Source: Simiduia sp. 21SJ11W-1
GTDB taxonomy: Bacteria > Pseudomonadota > Gammaproteobacteria > Pseudomonadales > Cellvibrionaceae
Reading direction: 5' to 3'
Length of the DNA: 64,000 nt
Assembly: GCF_024138675.1 (NCBI RefSeq)
Contig: NZ_CP090959.1
Span: 186,001 to 250,000 of the forward strand
A program made the translations under genes and the position numbers. Below are positions 1-8,840 of this stretch, one piece after another. The notes below the pieces were generated by a model. The model was given only the letters and a program-made list of their open reading frames with translations, made no database searches and was not told where the DNA came from. Every line of letters begins with the position of its first letter. The stretch's first letter is position 1.

Positions 1-16
1 ATGAGCGATGACTGCG

Positions 17-832
17 TCAGGGTTTTTCACTCAAGGCAAAGTTAAAGCTGACCTCGCCCGTACAGGCGCCCTGCCTATCAAAACTCCGTTCCAGAAACGC
101 CACATGGCCCAAGGCGTCGCACAGCAGCAGGGTGCTGGCCCGGGTGCCGTATTCGGGCGAGACGATAAACCGGCTCGACAACAGGCGCTCCGCAGTCTGA
201 CCCACGCCTGTGTCGGGCAATTGGTCTGCCGGTGCCTGGCTGCAATCGGCCAGTAAATCCCACAGGCTGTGCTTCAATTGGGCCGGATCCGGTGAGCTGG
301 CCACTAGGCGTTCGAGCGCGCGCTTGCCGGTTGCCACTTTGGGCCAGGGCGTGTTCAGGCTGGCGTTGCTAAGGCCGTGCAGCCCCGGTTTTAGTTGCTG
401 CTGATAAAGCCCCTCCGCAACGGTGCGATTGCTGCCGATGTGCAGCTGCCAGTGGCCGCCGGGATGGGTCGTATCGGGCAGCCATTGCCCCACCAGCAGG
501 TTGAAACCGGTGAATTGGTTGGCGTCGATACCGCCCAAGTAGCCGGCCGGCGACTGCCCGCTGGCCAGATACCCCGTCACCAGCTCGCCCCGGCTGCGGC
601 TGCCCTGGGGTTGGCTTGGGTTGCGTACATTGGTGAGCAGTGCCAGCCGCCCGGCCCGGCTCAGCGCCATCCAGCTGCCGCCGGCCGCGAGATCCCTGCC
701 GCCCAGCCAGTCTGGCTGCTCCGGCCAAAAGCCCGCCGCGCGCGTGGGCCGGGCGTGCAGTTCATCGCGGTTTGCGGCAACGATCAGCCGCCACTGCGGG
801 TGGTGTTGGTGGGCTATAAAAACAAGGCACAT
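17..832 (-). CDS. NRDE family protein (TANGO2-like)
   Basis: A 271-residue protein that opens with MCLVFIAH and carries the family signature AANRDEL at about residues 19-25, followed by the conserved WLGGRDLAAGGSWMAL segment. This is the NRDE (DUF833/TANGO2) family, whose biochemical role in bacteria is not settled; an N-terminal Cys2 is typical and present here. The length fits the family. There is no signal peptide, so it is probably cytoplasmic. It diverges from lgt with about 76 bp between the two starts, so promoters for both must lie there, but I see no strong boxes. The family assignment is secure and the function is not. Confidence 0.88.
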   Translation of the reverse strand: MCLVFIAHQHHPQWRLIVAANRDELHARPTRAAGFWPEQPDWLGGRDLAAGGSWMALSRAGRLALLTNVRNPSQPQGSRSRGELVTGYLASGQSPAGYLGGIDANQFTGFNLLVGQWLPDTTHPGGHWQLHIGSNRTVAEGLYQQQLKPGLHGLSNASLNTPWPKVATGKRALERLVASSPDPAQLKHSLWDLLADCSQAPADQLPDTGVGQTAERLLSSRFIVSPEYGTRASTLLLCDALGHVAFLERSFDRQGACTGEVSFNFALSEKP

Positions 833-908
833 GGCTTTGGGGTTTCAGCTGGCGATGGAAGGCAGCATAATGCCCGCCTCTAGAGTGATACAACCCAATG
901 GATGCCCT

Positions 909-1742
909 ATGAAATACCCCGATTTAGACCCCGTCGCCTTTTCGATTGGCCCGGTTGAGTTGTTTGGCAGCAGTTGGGGGCCGCTCAGTGTGCATTGGTA
1001 CGGGTTGATGTATCTGGCAGCGTTTTTGTGTGCAGGCTTTATTGCCAACCGCCGCGCGCGTAAAGCGCACAGCCCGGTGACGCCGGCGCAGGTGGAAGAT
1101 CTCATCATGTACGGCGCCTTCGGGGTAATTCTGGGTGGGCGTTTTGGCTATGTGTTGTTCTACAACTTCGACCGCTTTCTGGAAGATCCGCTGTGGCTGA
1201 TCCGCATTTGGGAAGGCGGCATGTCGTTCCACGGCGGCCTCTTGGGCGTACTGATTGCCATGTTCGTTTACGGGCGGCGCATCAACCGCGGCTTTTTCCA
1301 AATCACGGATTTTATCGCCCCTATTGTGCCCCTGGGCCTGGGCTTTGGGCGGCTCGGAAACTTTATTGGCCAGGAGTTGTGGGGCCGCCAGACGGATGGC
1401 CCATGGGGCATGGTATTCCCGCGCGACCCCGAGGCCTTGGCGCGCCATCCCTCGCAGCTTTATCAGGCGGCGCTCGAGGGCTTGCTGCTATTTATTATTC
1501 TCATTTGGTTCTCTGCCAAGCCGCGCCCGCGCATGGCTGTGAGCGGGCTTTTCCTCGTGTGTTATGGCAGCTTCCGGTTTTTGGTGGAGTTTGTGCGCGA
1601 GCCGGATAACCACATCAACTTCGACCTCTTTGGTTGGGTAACCCGCGGCCAGGTGTTGTCGGCGCCAATGATTTTGATCGGGCTGATCATGCTGGCACTG
1701 GCCTACCGCAAGGGCGCAGCCAACGCCAAAAACGCTAAATAA
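909..1742 (+). CDS. lgt: prolipoprotein diacylglyceryl transferase
   Basis: Lgt moves diacylglycerol from phosphatidylglycerol to the lipobox cysteine of prolipoproteins in the inner membrane. The protein has 277 residues, several hydrophobic helices, the motif SFHGGLLG (essential His), the signature [14 protein letters not shown], and a C-terminal [11 protein letters not shown] segment. The open frame extends upstream to 621, but that part is antisense to the NRDE gene. The ATG at 909 begins [11 protein letters not shown], matches other Lgt N-termini and is chosen. thyA follows after 13 bp and folA after it, so this is probably an lgt-thyA-folA operon, a common gammaproteobacterial arrangement. 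Confidence 0.95.
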   Translation: MKYPDLDPVAFSIGPVELFGSSWGPLSVHWYGLMYLAAFLCAGFIANRRARKAHSPVTPAQVEDLIMYGAFGVILGGRFGYVLFYNFDRFLEDPLWLIRIWEGGMSFHGGLLGVLIAMFVYGRRINRGFFQITDFIAPIVPLGLGFGRLGNFIGQELWGRQTDGPWGMVFPRDPEALARHPSQLYQAALEGLLLFIILIWFSAKPRPRMAVSGLFLVCYGSFRFLVEFVREPDNHINFDLFGWVTRGQVLSAPMILIGLIMLALAYRKGAANAKNAK

Positions 1743-1755
1743 CAAGGGGCAAATC

Positions 1756-2589
1756 ATGCAGCAATATCTCGATTTAATGCGCCATGTGCGTGACCAGGGT
1801 GTACAAAAGGGCGATCGCACTGGCACCGGCACCAAGAGTGTATTCGGCTACCAGATGCGTTTTGATTTGGCCGAGGGTTTCCCCCTTGTGACCACCAAAA
1901 AGTGTCACCTGAAATCCATTATTCACGAGCTGTTGTGGTTTCTAAAAGGCGACACCAACACCCGCTACCTGAAACAAAACGGCGTGAAAATTTGGGATGA
2001 GTGGGCCACGGAATCGGGTGATCTAGGCCCGGTGTACGGCCATCAGTGGCGCTCCTGGGAGGGCCCCAACGGCGAGGTGGTTGATCAAATCACCGAGCTT
2101 GTGCAGATGATCAAAACCAAGCCCAATTCGCGCCGCCTGTTGATATCGGCCTGGAACCCCACCGCCCTGCCCGATGAATCCCTGTCGCCCCAGGAAAACG
2201 TGGCCCAGGGGCGCATGGCGTTGGCGCCCTGCCACACCCTGTTCCAGTTTTACGTGGCAGAGGGCAAGCTGTCTTGCCAGCTGTACCAGCGCAGCGCCGA
2301 TATTTTTCTGGGGGTGCCGTTCAATATTGCCTCCTACGCGCTGCTCACATTAATGCTGGCGCAGGTATGCGACCTGGCGCCCGGTGATTTTGTGCACACC
2401 TTTGGCGATGCCCACCTCTACAGCAACCACGCAGAACAAGTAGAGCTGCAGCTTTCCCGCACACCCAAGCCTCTGCCCACCATGCGGCTCAACCCCGCGG
2501 TGAAAGACATCTTCAGCTTCACCTACGAAGACTTCGAGCTCACAGGTTACGACCCGGATCCGCACATCCCGGCACCTGTGGCCATTTAA
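1756..2589 (+). CDS. thyA: thymidylate synthase
   Basis: Converts dUMP and 5,10-methylenetetrahydrofolate to dTMP and dihydrofolate in the cytoplasm. The 277-residue protein begins [11 protein letters not shown] and carries the DRTGTGT loop, the catalytic cysteine Cys159 in [12 protein letters not shown], and [20 protein letters not shown]. It ends in PVAI as ThyA proteins do. It is about 13 residues longer than the E. coli enzyme because of an insertion (around [14 protein letters not shown]) just before the catalytic loop. It is preceded by AAGGGGC and sits 9 bp upstream of folA, whose enzyme recycles its dihydrofolate product. Confidence 0.97.
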   Translation: MQQYLDLMRHVRDQGVQKGDRTGTGTKSVFGYQMRFDLAEGFPLVTTKKCHLKSIIHELLWFLKGDTNTRYLKQNGVKIWDEWATESGDLGPVYGHQWRSWEGPNGEVVDQITELVQMIKTKPNSRRLLISAWNPTALPDESLSPQENVAQGRMALAPCHTLFQFYVAEGKLSCQLYQRSADIFLGVPFNIASYALLTLMLAQVCDLAPGDFVHTFGDAHLYSNHAEQVELQLSRTPKPLPTMRLNPAVKDIFSFTYEDFELTGYDPDPHIPAPVAI

Positions 2590-2597
2590 GGATCTCC

Positions 2598-3104
2598 ATG
2601 ACAGAAATCGCACTCATCGTTGCCATGGCTGAAAACCGCACCATCGGGCGCGACAACCAGCTGCCCTGGCACCTGCCGGACGACCTGGCCTATTTCAAGC
2701 GCGTTACCCTGGGTAAGCCGATAATCATGGGTCGCAAAACCTATGAATCCATTGGGCGCCCTCTGCCGGGGCGCGCCAATCTGGTGGTTACCCGCCAGCC
2801 TGGCTGGGCCGCCGACGGTGTTACAGTCTGTAACTCTCTAGAGGCCGCCATCGCGCAGGCGCGCGCGCAAGCGCTGGCCGCGGGAGTCGACGAAGTGATG
2901 GTTATTGGCGGCAGTGAGATTTACGCACAGGCCCTGCCGGAAGCCAGCCGGTTATACTTGACCCAGGTGCACGCCCAGATAGACGGCGATGCGCATTTTC
3001 CACCGCTGGATGCGGGTCAGTGGCAGCAGGTTAGCGAAGATCGTCGGGCGTCAAGTGGTTCCAATCCGCACGACTATTCGTTTATAGTGCTGCGTCGAAC
3101 GTGA
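2598..3104 (+). CDS. folA: dihydrofolate reductase
   Basis: Reduces dihydrofolate to tetrahydrofolate with NADPH, which closes the thymidylate cycle with ThyA. The 168-residue protein shows the usual order: ALIVAMAENRTIGRDNQLPWHLPDD (substrate loop with Asp), GRKTYESIGRPLPGR (NADPH binding), and IGGSEIYAQALP followed by LYLTQV. Length and all landmarks are normal. It is the last gene of the lgt-thyA-folA group. No hairpin terminator is obvious after the stop, and the next gene has its own promoter region. Confidence 0.96.
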   Translation: MTEIALIVAMAENRTIGRDNQLPWHLPDDLAYFKRVTLGKPIIMGRKTYESIGRPLPGRANLVVTRQPGWAADGVTVCNSLEAAIAQARAQALAAGVDEVMVIGGSEIYAQALPEASRLYLTQVHAQIDGDAHFPPLDAGQWQQVSEDRRASSGSNPHDYSFIVLRRT

Positions 3105-3169
3105 TTCTTGGCGCAATTTGCGGCAAGTTCACAGCGAGTCACCAAGCAGTTGTGTGTTTTTTGGGCTGG

Positions 3170-3230
3170 TGTTACCGCTATTGGATGTACATTCCGACAG
3201 TTGTTACCCATCTGTTACCGCGATGTTACC
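3170..3230 (+). promoter_or_regulatory. phased TGTTACC direct repeats (candidate operator)
   Basis: TGTTACC occurs at 3202, 3213 and 3224, exactly 11 bp apart with 4-bp spacers, and a fourth copy lies at 3170. Seven-base direct repeats on one helical turn are the usual binding pattern of OmpR/PhoB-type winged-helix regulators. They lie 38 bp before the -35 of the candidate promoter of the TonB operon. The regulator is unknown. Confidence 0.5.
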
Positions 3231-3267
3231 TAAAAGCACAAACTGATTTTGGGATTTCGTCTAGTCG

Positions 3268-3297
3268 TTGAATCTTGGCGAAGGGGGTCTTTACAAT
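3268..3297 (+). promoter_or_regulatory. candidate sigma70 promoter of the TonB operon
   Basis: TTGAAT at 3268-3273 and TACAAT at 3292-3297 are separated by 18 bp. The -10 matches five of six consensus bases and the -35 four of six. It lies about 100 bp before the first gene of the cluster, the only sizeable gap before it. Confidence 0.5.
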
Positions 3298-3398
3298 GCC
3301 TCCCTTAACTGTCGCCAGAGCAACGCGGATATACGTGTGTGTGGCAGTTGAACTGACGCATACAAGTTGATTGCAAAAGCACCCGAGTTGGGGGAACT

Positions 3399-4181
3399 AT
3401 GAAGAAGCAACGATTGAAAGCCGTGGCCTTGTCCACCGTGCTTTCTGCAGGCGCACTGATTGGCAGTGTGGCCCAGGCAGACCAAACCCTGAATGCGATT
3501 CTGCAGACAGGCCAAGCTAAAACTACGGCGGCTAAGCAGTCTCAGAAGCGTATCGACAAGATCGCTGAAGACACCAACGCGCTGCTGCAGGAATTCAAAA
3601 CTGTTAACAAGCAGATTGAAGGCTTGCGCGTTTACAACGCCCAGCAGGAAAAGCAGATTGCTAACCAGTTGGTGGTGTTGAAAGATCTGGAAGAGTCCAT
3701 CGATCAAGTGACTGTGATGGAGCGTCAAATCCAGCCCCTGATCCTGCGCATGTTGGATGGCCTGGAGCAGTTCATCAATTTGGACGTGCCCTTCCACCTG
3801 GACGAGCGTCTGGAGCGTGTTGAACAGCTGCGCGCCAACCAGGAACGTGCCGACATTACCGTGGCCGAGAAATTCCGCCAGGTGCTTGAAGCCTACAAGA
3901 TTGAATCTGAGTACGGTCGCAAGATCGATACCTACAAAGACACCCTGAACATCGGTGGTGTTGATCGCGAAGTGAACATTCTCCGCGTTGGCCGCGTTGC
4001 GTTGATGTACCAGACTACCGACACCAAGTTGTCCGGTGCCTGGGATGCCCGTCAAAAGGCATGGGTAGAGCTGGATTCCGGCGAATACCGTTCATCAATC
4101 CTGCAGGGTATCAAGATCGCCAAGAAACAAGCGACCAACGATATCATGGGCTTACCGATTCTGGCTCCGGAGGCTAAATAA
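3399..4181 (+). CDS. DUF3450 family periplasmic coiled-coil protein of a TonB system
   Basis: A 260-residue protein with a Sec signal peptide (MKKQRLKAVALSTVLSAGAL, cleavage near AQA-DQ at about residue 27). A long helical, Gln/Lys/Glu-rich segment with coiled-coil character covers roughly residues 50-110. The family (DUF3450) is regularly found as the first gene of clusters encoding a long TolQ/ExbB protein, ExbB, ExbD and TonB, exactly as here. It presumably works in the periplasm with that proton-driven machine, but its exact role is not known. The start is preceded by GGGGGAACT. The stop overlaps the next start by one base, so the two genes are likely translationally coupled. Confidence 0.85.
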   Translation: MKKQRLKAVALSTVLSAGALIGSVAQADQTLNAILQTGQAKTTAAKQSQKRIDKIAEDTNALLQEFKTVNKQIEGLRVYNAQQEKQIANQLVVLKDLEESIDQVTVMERQIQPLILRMLDGLEQFINLDVPFHLDERLERVEQLRANQERADITVAEKFRQVLEAYKIESEYGRKIDTYKDTLNIGGVDREVNILRVGRVALMYQTTDTKLSGAWDARQKAWVELDSGEYRSSILQGIKIAKKQATNDIMGLPILAPEAK

Positions 4182-5554
4182 TGAAGATGTTTGCTAAGCG
4201 CTGCCTGATCGTTGCAGCCATGGGCTTGTTCGGCGCCAGCACTGCCGTTGCGCAGGACGACAAGGCCGCCTCACTGGACCAGCTGTTAAAGATGGTTCAA
4301 AACTCCAAAGTTTCCGAGTCTCGTGAACACAAACAGCGTGAAGCTGAGTTCCTGCGCGACAAGGCCAACCAGCAGTCTCTGCTGAACAAAGCCAAGGCCA
4401 CCAAAGCGGCTGAAGAGCGTCGTTCAGAAGAGCTGGAAAAGAAATACAAAGAGCAAGAAATTCAGGTAGCAGCCAAGCGCAAGCAGCTGCAAGAGCGTTT
4501 GGGCTCACTGAAAGAATTGTTCGGCCACCTGACTTCAACTGCCGGTGACCTGCGTTCAAACGTAAACAACTCTGTTGTTTCTGCTGAGCTGGGCGATCGC
4601 ACTGAATTCCTGGACACCCTGATCGACAAGATGAACTCTGCAACCAAACTGCCTTCAATCGAAGAGATTGAGCGCCTGTGGTTTGAAATGCAGCGTGAAA
4701 CTATCGAAGGCGGTAAGGTTTCAAGCTTCCAGGCCAGCGTAATCAAGCCAAACGGCGACAAGTTGAATCAAACTGTTGTGCGCATCGGTAACTACAACCT
4801 GGTTTCCGAAGGCAAGTACCTGAGCTACACGCCCAAAGACGGCAAGATCGAAGAGCTGGTTCGTCAGCCCGATGATCACCTGTCTGGCGCAATGGCACTG
4901 CAAAACGCAGACAGCGGCTTTACCAAAGTAGGTATTGACCCCACTGGCCCATCAGGCGGTTCACTGCTGGCGGCGCTGATCAACAGCCCTTCACTGGAAG
5001 AGCGTTGGCACCAGGGCGGTACCGTGGGTTACATCATCTCTGCGGTGGGTGTATTCGCAGCCCTGCTGGCTCTGTGGCGCTTCATCGTGCTGATGGGTAT
5101 CAGCAGCAAGGTTTCTGCCCAGCTGAAAGCACCTAAAGCCAACACCAACAACCCACTGGGTCGCGTGTTGAAAGTTGCCGAAGACAACCCAGGCATGGAC
5201 GGTGAAACACTCGAGCTGAAACTCGAAGAAGCCGTACTGAAAGAGCGCCCTGCGATTGAATCTGGCCTGCAACTGTTGAAGATCATCTCTATGGTTGCCC
5301 CGCTGCTTGGTCTGTTGGGTACTGTGACCGGTATGATCGTAACCTTCCAGGCCATCACCATCTTCGGTGCAGGCGATCCTAAGGCCATGGCCGGCGGTAT
5401 CTCCGGTGCTCTGGTAACTACGGTACTGGGTCTGGTAGTCGCTATTCCGACAGTTCTGATGCACACCCTGGTTAACACCAAGGCCAAGCGCGTTATCCAC
5501 ATTCTGGATGAGCAAAGCGCTGGCATCATTGCTGAAAACGCCGAAAAGAAGTAG
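4181..5554 (+). CDS. long MotA/TolQ/ExbB proton channel family protein
   Basis: A 457-residue protein that is far longer than ordinary ExbB (about 240). It has a signal peptide (MKMFAKRCLIVAAMGLFGAS), then a periplasmic, Lys/Glu-rich coiled-coil region (about residues 40-110). The C-terminal third carries the TolQ/ExbB channel: a membrane helix near residue 285-305 and the core PLLGLLGTVTGMIVTF with two further hydrophobic helices to residue 440. In the family this channel couples the proton gradient to TonB. The added periplasmic domain suggests a fixed partner, most likely the DUF3450 protein next to it. exbB follows after 10 bp. Confidence 0.9.
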   Translation: MKMFAKRCLIVAAMGLFGASTAVAQDDKAASLDQLLKMVQNSKVSESREHKQREAEFLRDKANQQSLLNKAKATKAAEERRSEELEKKYKEQEIQVAAKRKQLQERLGSLKELFGHLTSTAGDLRSNVNNSVVSAELGDRTEFLDTLIDKMNSATKLPSIEEIERLWFEMQRETIEGGKVSSFQASVIKPNGDKLNQTVVRIGNYNLVSEGKYLSYTPKDGKIEELVRQPDDHLSGAMALQNADSGFTKVGIDPTGPSGGSLLAALINSPSLEERWHQGGTVGYIISAVGVFAALLALWRFIVLMGISSKVSAQLKAPKANTNNPLGRVLKVAEDNPGMDGETLELKLEEAVLKERPAIESGLQLLKIISMVAPLLGLLGTVTGMIVTFQAITIFGAGDPKAMAGGISGALVTTVLGLVVAIPTVLMHTLVNTKAKRVIHILDEQSAGIIAENAEKK

Positions 5555-5564
5555 GAGATAAACC

Positions 5565-6092
5565 ATGTTGGCATTGATGGACGCGTTAGCAGCCATTGAC
5601 GCCTTTATGGACTCGGGCGGCCCGATCCTTAAATGGATCGCCGTCCTGACCTTTGTCATGTGGACCCTCATTTTCGAGCGGGTTTGGTATTTCAAAGGCA
5701 GTCTGAAAGGCGACGTGCAAACTGCACTCGATAGCTGGGAGGCTCGTAAAGAGCGCAAATCCTGGGCTGCGCATCAGGTGCGGTACGCGCTGATTTCACG
5801 CATCTCGATTAAGATCAATAGCAACATGGACATGATCGCAGCAATGGTTGCGCTGTGTCCTCTGCTCGGTCTGCTCGGTACCGTGACGGGGATGATCGAG
5901 GTATTCAACATCCTGGCAGTGACCGGTGGTGGTGATGCCAAATCCATGGCGAGTGGTGTGTCTCAGGCCACCATTCCAACCATGGCTGGCATGGTAGCTG
6001 CGCTCTCGGGCGTATTTGCCAATACCTTCCTGACCCGAACAGCAGCCAATGAATCCCAGTTGCTGGCCGACCATCTCACGATGGATCATTAA
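5565..6092 (+). CDS. exbB: ExbB/TolQ-type biopolymer transport protein
   Basis: A 175-residue inner-membrane channel subunit of normal short ExbB type. A first membrane helix lies near residues 24-42 (LKWIAVLTFVMWTLIFERVW), and the conserved core ALCPLLGLLGTVTGMIEVFN plus the AAALSGVFANTFLTR-like C-terminal helix follow. It is the second ExbB homologue in the same operon, so the machine may use two different channel proteins. An AGGAGATAAACC ribosome-binding region precedes the ATG. Family proteins form a pentamer around ExbD. Confidence 0.92.
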   Translation: MLALMDALAAIDAFMDSGGPILKWIAVLTFVMWTLIFERVWYFKGSLKGDVQTALDSWEARKERKSWAAHQVRYALISRISIKINSNMDMIAAMVALCPLLGLLGTVTGMIEVFNILAVTGGGDAKSMASGVSQATIPTMAGMVAALSGVFANTFLTRTAANESQLLADHLTMDH

Positions 6093-6166
6093 TCGCTAAC
6101 GCGAGGCCAGGCGAAGCGGCGGGTCTTAGACCCGTCGCCCGTTAACCAGTTACAACGAGAACCGTC

Positions 6167-6565
6167 ATGAGTAAAAGACCAACCCAAGAAGAGGAAGCCG
6201 GCGCGATCGATTTGACGCCCATGCTCGACGTGGTATTTATCATGTTGATCTTCTTCATCGTGACCGCATCGTTCATTAAAGAAGCCGGTATTGAAGTTAA
6301 TCGCCCGGACGCTACTACTAGCCTCCTGAAAAAGAATGCCAACATTCTGGTTGCGATTAATGCCAATAACGAAATTTGGATTGCCAAGCAGCAAGTGGAT
6401 GAGCGCGATATCAAATCGCACATTGAGCGTCTGCACGCAGAAAACCCGAAGGGTGCGTTGGTAATTCAAGCGGATAATGATGCTCAAATCGAATTTGTCC
6501 AAAAGGTTATCGAGGCTGCGCGTGAAGTGTCTGTTCTCGATGTGTCAGTCGCCACAGAGAAGTAA
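6167..6565 (+). CDS. exbD: ExbD/TolR-type biopolymer transport protein
   Basis: A 132-residue single-pass protein with a short cytoplasmic N-terminus and the diagnostic membrane helix IDLTPMLDVVFIMLIFFIVT (residues 14-33), which contains the essential Asp in MLDVVF. A periplasmic domain follows. It is the proton-translocating partner of ExbB. The 74 bp before it contain a small GC-rich inverted element, unlike the tight spacing elsewhere in this operon. tonB starts 6 bp after its stop. Confidence 0.93.
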   Translation: MSKRPTQEEEAGAIDLTPMLDVVFIMLIFFIVTASFIKEAGIEVNRPDATTSLLKKNANILVAINANNEIWIAKQQVDERDIKSHIERLHAENPKGALVIQADNDAQIEFVQKVIEAAREVSVLDVSVATEK

Positions 6566-6571
6566 CTCGCT

Positions 6572-7180
6572 ATGAACATCTTTAAAATTGGTGTAGCAGC
6601 GGCACTGGCGGCGGCTACCACAGCAGGTTTGATTTTCCTGATGCAGTTTCTGATTGCCTCGAACATGAAGGCACCGGAAGAAGTTGAAGACATCAAAGTG
6701 GTCGACATTCACATGCCTGACCGCGAAATTAAAACCGAATACGACACCGACCCGGCTGTAAAGCCAGACGACCCGCAGAATCCACCGCCAGAAATGCCGG
6801 AAATGGATTTTGATACTCCCGACCTCAACCCTAACGCCATCAACATGGGCGCACCCAAAGTATCGGCTAGCCTGAAAGTGGGTGGTATTGGCGGCTTTGC
6901 CAGCGATGGTGAATACCTGCCAATCGTGAAAGTACAGCCTGTGTACCCCCGTCGCGCACTGCAGCGTGGCATTGAAGGCTATGTGATTGTTGAGTTCGTG
7001 GTTACCAAGAATGGTTCTGTACGCGACCCAGTGGTTATTGAAGCAGAGCCTGAGGGTATTTTTGATCGCGCCGCGATGAAAGCCGCACTCAAGTTCAAAT
7101 ACAAGCCGCGGGTTGTAGATGGCGAGCCCATCGAAGTACCTGGTGTACGTAACAAAATTTCCTTCGCGATTGCGAAGTAA
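6572..7180 (+). CDS. tonB: TonB family energy transducer
   Basis: A 202-residue protein with an N-terminal membrane anchor (about residues 5-28). A Pro/Asp/Glu-rich periplasmic linker covers about 45-85, with PDDPQNPPPEMPEMD. The C-terminal TonB domain (about 108-200) shows the PVYPRRALQRGIEGYVIVEFVV motif. TonB carries the energy of the ExbB/ExbD channel to outer-membrane receptors such as the one encoded just downstream on the other strand. It is shorter than E. coli TonB, as usual in multi-gene clusters of this type. Confidence 0.93.
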   Translation: MNIFKIGVAAALAAATTAGLIFLMQFLIASNMKAPEEVEDIKVVDIHMPDREIKTEYDTDPAVKPDDPQNPPPEMPEMDFDTPDLNPNAINMGAPKVSASLKVGGIGGFASDGEYLPIVKVQPVYPRRALQRGIEGYVIVEFVVTKNGSVRDPVVIEAEPEGIFDRAAMKAALKFKYKPRVVDGEPIEVPGVRNKISFAIAK

Positions 7181-7195
7181 CTGACGGGAGTGACT

Positions 7196-8545
7196 ATGAA
7201 CGTTAAAACAGCAGTTACCCGCATCGTCAGGAACACCCTGTTTGCCGCGCCGCTTTTATTGGCGCCGGCATTAAGTGGTGTGGTGTTGCAGGACACAGTG
7301 CTGGCCAAGCAGATTTCATCAGGCGTCGCAGTGGCGCAAGATGATAAAGCCAAGCCCCAGCACAATACCCGTAAAACCCCCGCCCTGCGGGAAAACGTTT
7401 ACAAGAAGCTGGCCGAAGTTCAGGTGTTCACCGATGCCGGCGATTGGAACGGTGCGCTCAAAGAGCTGAACGAGCTTAAAGGCGATACGGGCAAGTGGAA
7501 CGGCTATGAAATGGCCCAGCTGTGGAACTACTACGGCTTTGTGTACTATTCCCTGGAGCGCTACGATGACGCGCTGCGTGCCTATGAGCGCGTTGTAGCC
7601 AACCCGGATGACATTCCGGTGGGTTTGGAAACAGCCACGCTCTACACCATGGCGCAGCTGGCTTTCATTCAGGAAGACTACCCAAAAGCTATTGATATGC
7701 TGACGCGCTGGATGAACATGTCGCCCATCGTAGGTGCAGATGCCTATGTGCTGCGTGGTCAGGCCTACTACTCGCTGAACAACTTCGACAAGGCGCTGCC
7801 CGATATCAACTGGGCCGTTAACGACTATGAATCCAAAGGCAAAGTGCCCAAGGAAAACTGGTTTGCCTTGCAGCGTGCGATTTACTACGAGAAAGGCGAC
7901 AACAAAAAAGTTGTACAAATTCTTGAGAAGCTCGTAAAGCACTACCCTAAGGCCTCTTACTGGCGCCAGCTGGGTGGTATGTACGGCGCGGTTAATCGCG
8001 AAAAAGATCAGCTGCACGCGCTGGAAGCAGCCTACCTGATGGGCGCTGTAACCAACGAGAAAGAGCTGCTTAACATCGCTTACCTGTTCCTGGGTGAAGA
8101 AGCGCCTTATAAGGCCGCTAAAATCATCGATAAAGGCATTAAAGATAAGCGCATTGAGCCGACTTCAAAAAATCTGGAAACCTTGGCTGCCGCTTGGCGC
8201 ATGGCCCAGGAAGTGAAGAAGTCGTTGCCGGAAATGGAAAAGGCTGCGGCCAAATCCGATAACGGTGATCTCTACGCCCGCTTGGCAGGCATTTACTTGG
8301 ATAACGACATGTTTGACAAGTGCATTGATGCTGGCGAAGTGGCTCTCAAGCGCAAGGGCATCAAGCGCGAAGATCAATTGCAGATTGTGCTGGGCATGGC
8401 TCACGTAAACAAAAAGCAATACGATTCCGCCATTAGGGCCTTCAAGAAAGCGGCAGAAGATAAACGCTCTGCCAAGTTTGCCCGTCAGTGGATTCAGTAT
8501 GCTGAAAGCGAGCGCGAGCGCGAAAAGCAACTGGCACTAGACTAG
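7196..8545 (+). CDS. TPR-repeat protein of the TonB cluster
   Basis: A 449-residue protein with an N-terminal hydrophobic segment that looks like a signal peptide or anchor (residues 8-36) and then successive tetratricopeptide-like helical pairs, for example the stretch from WNYYGFVYYSLERYDDALRAY onward. The ATG at 7196 is preferred over a GTG six bases earlier because GGAG lies at proper distance before it. Such TPR proteins close DUF3450/ExbB/ExbD/TonB clusters in marine gammaproteobacteria and probably act in the periplasm as scaffolds. The operon ends at a strong hairpin terminator. Confidence 0.85.
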   Translation: MNVKTAVTRIVRNTLFAAPLLLAPALSGVVLQDTVLAKQISSGVAVAQDDKAKPQHNTRKTPALRENVYKKLAEVQVFTDAGDWNGALKELNELKGDTGKWNGYEMAQLWNYYGFVYYSLERYDDALRAYERVVANPDDIPVGLETATLYTMAQLAFIQEDYPKAIDMLTRWMNMSPIVGADAYVLRGQAYYSLNNFDKALPDINWAVNDYESKGKVPKENWFALQRAIYYEKGDNKKVVQILEKLVKHYPKASYWRQLGGMYGAVNREKDQLHALEAAYLMGAVTNEKELLNIAYLFLGEEAPYKAAKIIDKGIKDKRIEPTSKNLETLAAAWRMAQEVKKSLPEMEKAAAKSDNGDLYARLAGIYLDNDMFDKCIDAGEVALKRKGIKREDQLQIVLGMAHVNKKQYDSAIRAFKKAAEDKRSAKFARQWIQYAESEREREKQLALD

Positions 8546-8563
8546 TAAACCACGCTTTAAACA

Positions 8564-8587
8564 AAGCCGGCGCAAGCCGGCTTTTTT
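8564..8587 (+). terminator. rho-independent terminator of the TonB operon
   Basis: AAGCCGGC at 8564-8571 pairs with GCCGGCTT at 8576-8583 around a GCAA tetraloop, followed by a run of T. It lies 18 bp after the TPR gene stop. Confidence 0.9.
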
Positions 8588-8601
8588 GTGCCTGTTATAT
8601 T

Positions 8602-8635
8602 TGTTGTACCTGTTGTACCTGTTGTACCTGTTGTA
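8602..8635. repeat. 9-bp tandem repeat (TGTTGTACC, 3.8 copies)
   Basis: TGTTGTACC is repeated at 8602, 8611 and 8620, with a partial copy at 8629. It sits just after the TonB operon terminator in the convergent gap before the TonB-dependent receptor. I see no gene in the gap. The array could vary in copy number by slippage. Confidence 0.85.
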
Positions 8636-8840
8636 TCAGTGTCGCCAAATCGGTTTTCAAAAAAATTATCACCAAACAACCAGCGAGTGCGGGTGCCACC
8701 CATTGGCGCGTTATATTACAGATGGCTGAGCCGATGTCGTGGTAATTGCAGCCAGCGCAGTGACCAAGAGCAACGTGAAGCGACAGCCGCATGGCAACCC
8801 CGTTTTAAGAGGCTGCCACGCAAACTACCTAAGGCCTGGG

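Noticed and set aside
621..908. Upstream extension of the lgt frame.
   Set aside because: It is antisense to the NRDE gene and unlike Lgt; the ATG at 909 fits.
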